Positions 6,024 through 11,270 of a stretch of DNA of 11,270 bases are shown here, piece after piece. The DNA comes from Acidobacteriota bacterium. GTDB taxonomy: Bacteria > Acidobacteriota > Terriglobia > Terriglobales > Acidobacteriaceae. Within the stretch, counting starts at the first letter, position 1. Each line of letters begins with the position of its first letter. The stretch lies in contig JAJZDL010000086.1 in NCBI GenBank assembly GCA_021851465.1, positions 1 to 11,270 on the forward strand, written 5' to 3'. The notes beneath the pieces were generated by a model, which worked only from the letters and a program-made list of their open reading frames with translations, had not been told where the DNA came from and ran no database searches. Made by a program: the position numbers and the translations under genes.

Positions 6024-7934
6024 TTAGTGGTCCTCCAGAGCAATCCATTTGGGGCTGGTTGGGGGTGATACGGTCAAATCGAGTTCGTAAAATTTCGAGA
6101 CAGGAGAGGCATTTTCCGGTAGACTGATCCGAATAAAACCGTGGTTGGGATAAAAATCCGCACAAGGAGAGTTCTTATTTGTTGCAATAAACTCGCCGAC
6201 CAGCCGCTTTGCTCCACTGCGCAGTGCTTGCTCGCCTACATGCGCCAGGAGCGCGGTCTCGATGCCGCGCCCGATCGCTCGACACGACAAGAGCAGCGAG
6301 TCGATGAGGCAAGAATCCCCCTGCTTGCGCGCAAGGGCCAGCCCAACAACCCCAGAGTCGCCGAAGCGGTCGCGCACACGGGCCGCCACGGCCTGCCCGC
6401 CCGCCATGGAAGCGAACTCCTCGACCTCCGCGGCAGAGTAGCGCCGGCTCGTCAGATTGAACTGGTTTGTCTTGGCCAGCAACTGCACCGATCGCGCGAG
6501 TGGGGCCTGTAGTGCACTCTGAAAGGAACACACAATTCCCAGCGAGGCGAGGAACGCATCGCGGCCGATCGCGCTGCTTGCCAACTCGGCCCGCTGTGTC
6601 TGCGCCCTGTATTCAGCGGCGCGCCGAACATCCTCCCCGGTCACTGTAGTCACATCGAAAAATGCGCCCTCCGACAGGGCTTCAACCAGCTTCCAGGGTT
6701 GCATGGCCGGTGCTTCGACGGCAGCCACCTCCGGCAGTAGCTGCCGAACCGCCTCGCATTCCACCCGGCTGTCATCGACGAAGACAAAGGAATCCAGCCC
6801 AAGGGACAGCTCTCGTGCAATCTCCCGGATGGAATCTGCTTTCTCATTCCAATTAATCCGGCGTGCAATAAAATCGTCCAGACTCAGCGCAAGGTCGGCG
6901 GCACGCACGTTGAATGCCTCGCGCACATCGGCCTCATTGTTTTTGGAGACGATGGCAAGCAGAACTCCACGGGCGGACAACTGCTTCAGATATTTCTGGT
7001 ATTCAAGATAACAATTCCCCGGAAACGCACTTCCTGTAACGATCTCATTCGGGCCGTCCTCGCCCAACACGCCGCCCCACAGCGTGTTGTCGAGGTCTGT
7101 GCAAAGGACCTTGCGCGGCGCGCGGAAGAGCGCCGAGAACGAACGGACCAGTCCGCGAGAATAGGCGCGGAACGACTCCGCTGCGACAGGCAGGCGCGAG
7201 GCAAAGAACATCCGCTCATCGCGCCAACGGGCCCGTCCATCGCGCGCGGCAAGGCGATCCACATCGAAGAAGATGCAGCCGGAGACCGTACCGCAGAGGG
7301 CCGCCAGCTTGCGATTCAGGCTTTGGATGGCAGCGGTCAGGCTATGCGGGAGGTTCGCCTCTGCAACATCGCCCAGCGAAGTACAGTCGGGCACTACAAG
7401 CCCCTGGAAGAGAATTTGCGCGGAACTGTGAGCGCGAAAGCCCCTCAGCAACTGTCCGATCCGCGCAACGCACGCCTCGACCTCCATCTCCACCTCGGAG
7501 CCGACCCCGTCCGCGCATAGATCCGGCAACCGCCCGGCAATCTCTTCCAGGTCGAGAACAATCAGAATCAACTCTGGCTGGAAGTTGCCGAGCGCGCTCA
7601 CGGGATTGAGCAACTCATCCACATACGACCCATAGCCGCCGACCTGTATATCCAGGACATAATTTTCCAGAGCGGCTTCGACCGCCAACGATGGCAGAAC
7701 CGGTTCCAACGTCACGGAACGGACGATACAAGTTCGCAGCCTGCGGGCACCCAGTTGCTTTGCAAGAGCGTCGGCCATCGTGGAGAAGGCGGTGGCGCAG
7801 AACAGCACATCGGACGGCCTGCTGGAAGCCGCAAGCAGTTGTCGCGCGGCTTTTACCGCGGCAGCGGCATTCTGCCCCGCGACGGCGTTCTGCATCGCGC
7901 ACCGCAGGTCCTGCCGCGGGGTGTCACTCTGCAT
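6024..7934 (-). CDS. FkbH-like protein (HAD-IIIC phosphatase plus GNAT domain), predicted glyceryl-ACP synthase
   Basis: A full-length, 636-residue FkbH-like protein. The family (FkbH, OzmB and relatives) takes the glyceryl group of D-1,3-bisphosphoglycerate, removes phosphate with its HAD domain and hands glycerate as a thioester to an ACP. Visible parts: an N-terminal SGNH-like domain (about 40-265); a HAD-IIIC domain (about 274-440) with motif I CTDLDNTLWGG (Asp280, Asp282, Thr284), VSKNNE (329-334), Lys365 in NEKADS and the acidic VDDSRVE (386-392); and a GNAT-like C-terminal domain (about 455-610) with the family stretch QLLAKTNQFNLTSRRYS (484-500). LLSCRAIGRGIE (548-559) has Cys551 at the conserved SCR site, thought to carry the glyceryl group. 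All key HAD residues are present. The ATG at 7934 has GGAGG 6 nt upstream and overlaps the acyltransferase gene by 11 nt. The ACP follows 4 nt downstream. Confidence 0.93.
   Translation of the reverse strand: MQSDTPRQDLRCAMQNAVAGQNAAAAVKAARQLLAASSRPSDVLFCATAFSTMADALAKQLGARRLRTCIVRSVTLEPVLPSLAVEAALENYVLDIQVGGYGSYVDELLNPVSALGNFQPELILIVLDLEEIAGRLPDLCADGVGSEVEMEVEACVARIGQLLRGFRAHSSAQILFQGLVVPDCTSLGDVAEANLPHSLTAAIQSLNRKLAALCGTVSGCIFFDVDRLAARDGRARWRDERMFFASRLPVAAESFRAYSRGLVRSFSALFRAPRKVLCTDLDNTLWGGVLGEDGPNEIVTGSAFPGNCYLEYQKYLKQLSARGVLLAIVSKNNEADVREAFNVRAADLALSLDDFIARRINWNEKADSIREIARELSLGLDSFVFVDDSRVECEAVRQLLPEVAAVEAPAMQPWKLVEALSEGAFFDVTTVTGEDVRRAAEYRAQTQRAELASSAIGRDAFLASLGIVCSFQSALQAPLARSVQLLAKTNQFNLTSRRYSAAEVEEFASMAGGQAVAARVRDRFGDSGVVGLALARKQGDSCLIDSLLLSCRAIGRGIETALLAHVGEQALRSGAKRLVGEFIATNKNSPCADFYPNHGFIRISLPENASPVSKFYELDLTVSPPTSPKWIALEDH
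6032..6036 (-). promoter_or_regulatory. Shine-Dalgarno GGAGG of the ACP gene
   Basis: Minus-strand GGAGG inside the last codons of the FkbH-like gene, 12 nt before the ATG at 6019. It supports the short ACP start. The long spacing is unusual and may reflect coupling to termination of FkbH translation, whose stop lies between the two. Confidence 0.5.
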
Positions 7935-8499
7935 CGGCGGCCTCCGCGACGGCGACGCCCGGTGTCTCCACGGCCTCAGGCGCGCGCAGGATGACCCGCG
8001 CCGGCACTCCCATCACCGTCGCGCCAGCGGGAACATTGTTGATCACCAAGGTATTGGCTGCGATCTTCGCCCCGCTGCCAACCTTGATCTTGCCCACCAG
8101 CGTCGCTCCCGTGCCGATATACACGCCGTCGCCCAGCACCGGCGCGCCCTTGCGGCCCATGGCCGACGCGCCGATCGTTACGCGGTGCGCCAGGTCGCAG
8201 TCGCTCCCCAGCACGGCCTGGGGATTGATGTGGATGCCGCCGATATGGCCGATATACAGCCCCGGCCCGATCGTGGCGTGCGGGTCGATGCACATCTCCA
8301 TAAACACTTCGCAGAATTTGTTCGCCACATACGACAGCAGCTTCAGCGGCACGCGAAGCAGCACAAACGGCCTCGCGGTATGCAGCCAGTTGGCCAGCCG
8401 ATAGGATGCAATCGACCACACCGCCGGGTTCAGCCACAGCTCCTTGCCGCTGTATCCCCTGGTTCGGTAACGCGCAACGTCCGCGGCAAATGCACCCAT
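7924..8499 (-). CDS. Hexapeptide-repeat acyltransferase, serine acetyltransferase (CysE)-like
   Basis: A 191-residue left-handed beta-helix acyltransferase of the serine acetyltransferase group. A short helical N-terminus (about 1-65) replaces the long CysE N-terminal domain. It is followed by hexapeptide turns: IDPHATIGPGLYIGHIGGIHINPQAVLG (71-98), DLAHRVTIGAS (102-112), GAPVLGDGVYIGTGATLVGKIKVGSGAKIAANTLV (118-152) and the closing VMGVPARVI (162-170). His85 matches the catalytic His of CysE, but the CysE Asp before it is Gly84 and the second active-site His (DRHPK in E. coli) is replaced by GRKGAP. Such short proteins are common in polysaccharide loci, so the acceptor may be a sugar and not serine. 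The ATG at 8499 has GAGGGAG 5 nt upstream; a TTG at 8517 is poorer. It is the first gene of the minus-strand locus and overlaps the FkbH-like gene by 11 nt. Confidence 0.88.
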   Translation of the reverse strand: MGAFAADVARYRTRGYSGKELWLNPAVWSIASYRLANWLHTARPFVLLRVPLKLLSYVANKFCEVFMEMCIDPHATIGPGLYIGHIGGIHINPQAVLGSDCDLAHRVTIGASAMGRKGAPVLGDGVYIGTGATLVGKIKVGSGAKIAANTLVINNVPAGATVMGVPARVILRAPEAVETPGVAVAEAADAE

Positions 8500-8504
8500 G
8501 CCAT

Positions 8505-8511
8505 CTCCCTC
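8505..8511 (-). promoter_or_regulatory. Shine-Dalgarno GAGGGAG of the acyltransferase gene
   Basis: Minus-strand GAGGGAG 5 nt before the ATG at 8499. It lies inside the extension that a TTG start at 8517 would add and so decides for the shorter protein. Confidence 0.6.
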
Positions 8512-8545
8512 GAACAACCTTCCCTCCGGGCGAGACCCTGTTACG

Positions 8546-8551
8546 ACTATA
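8546..8551 (-). promoter_or_regulatory. Candidate -10 box for the minus-strand locus
   Basis: Minus-strand TATAGT (5 of 6 to the sigma-70 TATAAT consensus) lies about 47 nt before the acyltransferase ATG, giving a leader of roughly 40 nt. No good -35 stands at the usual distance, so the call is tentative. Confidence 0.3.
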
Positions 8552-8627
8552 ACGGCAATCGGGCACTCTTCCGGTTGAATCGCAGCCGCGCCGCGGCGAA
8601 GCCGCTTTCGCTATTGTTTCTATCTTG

Positions 8628-8641
8628 CCTTGTGGACAAGG
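8628..8641. repeat. Palindrome CCTTGT-GG-ACAAGG in the divergent control region
   Basis: A perfect inverted repeat with 6-bp arms and a 2-bp centre lies between the two divergently read transcription units and between their candidate -10 boxes. It could be an operator for a dimeric regulator. Arms this short can also occur by chance in 11 kb. The rest of 8500-8786 shows a small GC hairpin (8593-8605) and nothing else recognisable. Confidence 0.3.
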
Positions 8642-8736
8642 TCGTCCGTGTCGAAGCCCGGCGGAAGGGGTACCTATCTTCAAACCATCTACGGTGCGGG
8701 CGGGGTACAAAGGCACGCATCGAGCCTTCCAGGATT

Positions 8737-8742
8737 TACAAT
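8737..8742 (+). promoter_or_regulatory. Candidate -10 box TACAAT for the lipoprotein gene
   Basis: TACAAT (5 of 6 to TATAAT) in a locally AT-rich stretch, 45 nt before the preferred ATG at 8787. No recognisable -35 precedes it at 16-18 nt. If real, transcription would start near 8749 and exclude the TTG at 8745 as a start. Confidence 0.3.
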
Positions 8743-8786
8743 AGTTGTGGCTGATGAAATCCGCCCAGCAGGAAAGCTGTCTCTCT

Positions 8787-9533
8787 ATGCCCTTATTCGT
8801 CGAGCGGACAGGTCGTTTCGCGGCGCTTTCGGTCCTCGCCGCCGGCCTTGCTGGATGCCAGAGCGTTGCCGGCATCCAGCCGGTCTCGCAGGTTCGCGTT
8901 ATCGACGTCTCGCCGGACGCACCCGCCCTGGACATCTACCGCAACTCCCCGCAGAACTCCGCAACCGGCCTGTATAACATCGGCTTCGGCACCGTCAGCT
9001 CGTACATCCCGGTCGCGGCCGGGACCTACACCAATGTGGCCTACACGGCGGGTACGCAGCAGGAACTCGCCACCGTTCGCGGAACCTTTGCGACGGACTC
9101 GCAGTATACGGTGCTGGCCGGCAACATCGCGGCCAACCTGCATATGACCGTGCTCAAGGACCAGTCCTTCCCCGCGCCTGCGGGCCAGGTGGCGATGCGC
9201 TTCCTCGACCAGGCCACGCGCGCGGGCACAGTGGACATCTACCTGCTGCCTCCCGGTGCCGCATTGAGCGGGGCCTCGCCCATCGAAAGCGGCGTCGGCT
9301 TTGGCGGCAATGGGGGATACATCGATGTGCCCAGTGGAACCTACTCCATCGTGGTCCTTTCCTCTGGGACTGTTCCCTCCGTGGCCGCATTGCCGTTGTA
9401 TACCGGCAGCCAGGTGAGTTATTCCAGCGGCTCCGCGCACACCATTCTCCTCATCGACCGGCCGTCGGCCACCGCGCCGGGCCTGCAGGTGGTCACCGCC
9501 GACGACTACGACCCGTCTTCAGTCGGCAGCTAG
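8787..9533 (+). CDS. DUF4397 domain-containing lipoprotein
   Basis: A 248-residue predicted lipoprotein of unknown function. A short positively charged N-terminus and hydrophobic core lead to the lipobox LAGC with Cys24, so signal peptidase II should cut there and the protein be anchored in a membrane. Two beta-rich repeats of the DUF4397 type follow. The first (about 33-125) begins VRVIDVSPDAPALDIYRNS, the family's signature; the second (about 132-225) begins VAMRFLDQATRAGTVDIYL. Both contain a V(A/P)AGTY or VPSGTY turn. The DUF4397 fold is found in surface and periplasmic proteins; no enzymatic residues are evident. The ATG at 8787 gives a normal 23-residue signal peptide; ATG at 8754 and TTG at 8745 would lengthen it. 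AGGAAAG lies somewhat far upstream. It is transcribed away from the glycan locus and stands alone. Confidence 0.85.
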   Translation: MPLFVERTGRFAALSVLAAGLAGCQSVAGIQPVSQVRVIDVSPDAPALDIYRNSPQNSATGLYNIGFGTVSSYIPVAAGTYTNVAYTAGTQQELATVRGTFATDSQYTVLAGNIAANLHMTVLKDQSFPAPAGQVAMRFLDQATRAGTVDIYLLPPGAALSGASPIESGVGFGGNGGYIDVPSGTYSIVVLSSGTVPSVAALPLYTGSQVSYSSGSAHTILLIDRPSATAPGLQVVTADDYDPSSVGS

Positions 9534-9542
9534 CGGTCGCGG

Positions 9543-9556
9543 GTGGCGCAGGCCAC
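9543..9556 (+). terminator. Small hairpin after the lipoprotein gene
   Basis: GTGGC-GCAG-GCCAC forms a 5-bp GC-rich stem 10 nt after the TAG stop of the lipoprotein gene. There is no U-tract behind it, so it is at best a weak terminator. The remaining bases up to the bshA start (9557-9675) contain no promoter I could defend. Confidence 0.25.
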
Positions 9557-9675
9557 GCGGCATTTGCGGCAAGATCGAGCGCCCCCCACATTCGGAGTTG
9601 CAGTGGCGCGGGAGTAAGATTTCACGAGGCGGGGTTCAGTTCCTCCCCATCGCAACTCTATCTGCGAAGAGGCGT

Positions 9676-10902
9676 ATGACACATGCAATCGATCCGGCGA
9701 CTGGCTGTTCTCCCCGCCGCAAGATCGGCATCACCTGCTATCCCACCTATGGCGGTTCGGGCGTGGTTGCCACGGAGCTTGGCATCGAACTGGCGGCGCG
9801 CGGACATGAGATCCACTTCATCACCTCGACCCTGCCCTTTCGCCTGAGCGGACGCGAGGCCAACATCCACTTCCATGAGGTGGACGTGTACCACTACCCG
9901 CTCTTCGAACATCCGCCCTACGACCTCGCGCTGGCCACGCGCATGGCCGAGGTTGCGGAGTTCTACGCGCTCGACCTGCTGCACGTCCACTACGCCATCC
10001 CCCACTCCATCTCCGCGCTGCTGGCGCGGCAGATGATCGAGACGCAGCACGAGGCCGCGCGCCGGCGCTATCTCCCCATCATCACCACGCTGCACGGCAC
10101 GGACATTACACTGGTCGGCCTCGACCGCTCCTATCTGCCGATTACGCAGTTCGGCATCGAGCAGTCCGATGGGGTCACCGCGATCTCCAGTTACCTGCGC
10201 GACCGCACCCGCGAGGCCTTCAATATTCATGGCGAGATCGAAGTCATCCGCAACTTCGTCAACTGCAACGTATACATTCGCAATCCCGAAAAGGTCGCTA
10301 CGATGCGGCCGCGGTTCGCGGCACCCGCGAGTTCAGGCAAACCGGCGGAGAAGCTGCTGGTCCACCTCTCGAACTTCCGCCCGGTCAAGCGGGTCTTGGA
10401 TGTGGTTGAGGCCTTCGCGCGGGTCGCGGCCGCGCTGCCCGCGCGGCTGATGCTGATCGGCGACGGCCCGGACCGCTCTGCCGCCGAGCACCTTGCCGTG
10501 CGCCTGGGCGTCGTCGACCGCATCGACTTCCTCGGCAAGCAGGACAACGTGAACGAGCTGTTGCCGCTGGCCGACCTGATGCTGATGCCCTCGGAGATGG
10601 AGTCCTTCGGGCTGGCCGCGCTGGAGGCGATGGCCTGCGGTGTGCCCAGCATTGCAACGCGGGTTGGCGGTGTGGCGGAGCTGATCGAGGACGGGGTCAA
10701 CGGCCTGCTCTTCCCAGTCGGCGACACGCAAGCGATGGCGACAGCCGCAATAGCGCTGCTGAACGACGAGGCGCGGCTGGCTGCAATGGCGGCGGCGGCC
10801 CGCAAGACCGCCAGCGACCATTTTTGCACCACCCGCATCATCCCGGTCTACGAGGCATACTACGAGCGCATTATCGCGCGCGGCCAGGCGGAAAAGCCGT
10901 GA
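9676..10902 (+). CDS. bshA: N-acetyl-alpha-D-glucosaminyl L-malate synthase BshA
   Basis: First enzyme of bacillithiol synthesis: a cytoplasmic GT4 transferase that joins GlcNAc from UDP-GlcNAc to L-malate. The product is later deacetylated (BshB) and joined to cysteine (BshC). The 408-residue protein shows the BshA pattern throughout: KIGITCYPTYGGSGVVATELG (16-36), whose PTYGGSG loop is diagnostic; LDLLHVHYAIPHSISALLA (99-117); TTLHGTDITLVG (137-148); EVIRNFVNC (189-197); the phosphate-binding LSNFRPVKRV (231-240); and E-x7-E at Glu309 and Glu317 (ESFGLAALEAMACG). Length is slightly above the Bacillus enzyme because of a short N-terminal lead. The ATG at 9676 has AGAGG just upstream; a TTG at 9598 would add 26 residues without family content. 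Its TGA overlaps the hemD start. bshB and bshC are not in this window. Confidence 0.95.
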   Translation: MTHAIDPATGCSPRRKIGITCYPTYGGSGVVATELGIELAARGHEIHFITSTLPFRLSGREANIHFHEVDVYHYPLFEHPPYDLALATRMAEVAEFYALDLLHVHYAIPHSISALLARQMIETQHEAARRRYLPIITTLHGTDITLVGLDRSYLPITQFGIEQSDGVTAISSYLRDRTREAFNIHGEIEVIRNFVNCNVYIRNPEKVATMRPRFAAPASSGKPAEKLLVHLSNFRPVKRVLDVVEAFARVAAALPARLMLIGDGPDRSAAEHLAVRLGVVDRIDFLGKQDNVNELLPLADLMLMPSEMESFGLAALEAMACGVPSIATRVGGVAELIEDGVNGLLFPVGDTQAMATAAIALLNDEARLAAMAAAARKTASDHFCTTRIIPVYEAYYERIIARGQAEKP

Positions 10903-11270
10903 GCGAGCGGCAGGATGCGTCCGGTATTGAACGCGGCCTCGCGGGCAGGCGCATCCTCGTAACACGCGCGCAGCAACAGGCTTCGCAGTTGGCCGAACGC
11001 CTGCGCGCGCTGGACGCTACGCCGGTCCTGATTCCCACCATCGAGATCGGGCCACCGGCTTCGTTTGCTGCGCTCGATGCCGCGCTTGCCACGCTCGACG
11101 AATTCGATCTGGTCGCGTTCACCAGCGCCAACGGTGTCGAAGCCTTCCAGCAGCGTGCACAGCATCTGGGGGTTTTGCCGGCACCGCGCCGCATCGCCGC
11201 GGTCGGCCCCGCAACCGCGCGCGCACTGGAGGGGATTGGCCTGGCTGCCGATGTTGTTCCGCCTGTGTTT
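10899..11270 (+). CDS. hemD: Uroporphyrinogen-III synthase, N-terminal part (cut by window edge)
   Basis: The first 124 residues of a HemD-family protein, the enzyme that closes and inverts ring D of hydroxymethylbilane to give uroporphyrinogen III for heme, siroheme and cobalamin. The visible part has the family's opening strand GRRILVTRAQQQASQLAERLRALDATPVLIPTIEI, the DLVAFTSANGVEAF motif (about 70-83) and RIAAVGPATARAL (about 98-110), all in the order expected for the first of the two lobes. The GTG start at 10899 overlaps the bshA TGA by 4 nt (GTGA), with AGGCGGA upstream, so translation is probably coupled to bshA. The frame is open to the right edge. No unusual residue is seen; function is assigned from motifs alone because the second lobe is outside. 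Confidence 0.88.
   Translation, partial: MSERQDASGIERGLAGRRILVTRAQQQASQLAERLRALDATPVLIPTIEIGPPASFAALDAALATLDEFDLVAFTSANGVEAFQQRAQHLGVLPAPRRIAAVGPATARALEGIGLAADVVPPVF

Noticed and set aside
8593..8605. GCGGC-GAA-GCCGC hairpin as a terminator
   Set aside because: No gene ends before it on either strand and such short GC stems are common in this composition.
7780..8754. Plus-strand open frame of 324 codons across the acyltransferase gene and control region
   Set aside because: It opposes the hexapeptide repeats and the N-terminus of the FkbH-like protein; its composition is that of a mirror frame and it has no domain.
7976..8935. Minus-strand open frame of 319 codons spanning the divergent region
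   Set aside because: It is out of frame with the acyltransferase and crosses the lipoprotein signal peptide and both candidate promoters; no recognisable motif.
1..11270. CRISPR arrays, tRNA or rRNA genes, insertion sequences
   Set aside because: No regularly spaced direct repeats, no cloverleaf with a CCA end, no transposase motif and no terminal inverted repeats were seen.

Overview
The window reads as part of a chromosome from a GC-rich Gram-negative bacterium, most likely an acidobacterium of the Terriglobia (Granulicella/Terriglobus/Edaphobacter type). That placement is an inference from four things: a bacillithiol-type bshA next to hemD, a DUF4397 lipoprotein, a secreted family 3 glycosidase, and a degenerate copy of a short dispersed repeat that I recall from those genomes. 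No RNA gene, insertion sequence, integrase or CRISPR array was seen.

Layout. (1) 1-1824, minus: a secreted GH3 beta-glucosidase-like enzyme whose 3' end lies beyond the left edge. Its leader (1825-2014) holds an inverted repeat, the dispersed-repeat fragment and, at its far end, a hairpin that probably closes the next gene set. (2) 2015-8499, minus: seven genes that look like one polysaccharide or glycoconjugate locus. In transcription order they are a left-handed beta-helix (hexapeptide) acyltransferase, an FkbH-like protein, an acyl carrier protein (ACP), a VOC/methylmalonyl-CoA-epimerase-like protein, an AT-rich gap of about 130 bp, a NodB-type polysaccharide deacetylase and two GT4 glycosyltransferases. 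Within each half the genes overlap by 4-11 nt or lie 4 nt apart, so translation is probably coupled. (3) 8500-8786: a divergent control region. (4) 8787-9533, plus: a DUF4397 lipoprotein. (5) 9676 to the right edge, plus: bshA (bacillithiol synthesis) overlapping by 4 nt the start of hemD (uroporphyrinogen-III synthase), which is cut by the right edge.

How the genes may work together. FkbH-like enzymes are known to take a glyceryl group from 1,3-bisphosphoglycerate and load it on an ACP, usually for polyketide synthases. Here FkbH and its ACP sit with no polyketide synthase, beside a hexapeptide acyltransferase, an epimerase-fold protein, a deacetylase and two glycosyltransferases. The economical reading is a cassette that makes an ACP-bound C3 acyl group, possibly modified by the VOC protein, and transfers it to a sugar or glycolipid built by the glycosyltransferases and trimmed by the deacetylase. 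No flippase, polymerase or initiating phosphoglycosyltransferase is visible, and both flanks are unrelated genes, so export and polymerisation must be encoded elsewhere. The cassette is the part of the window most worth following up.
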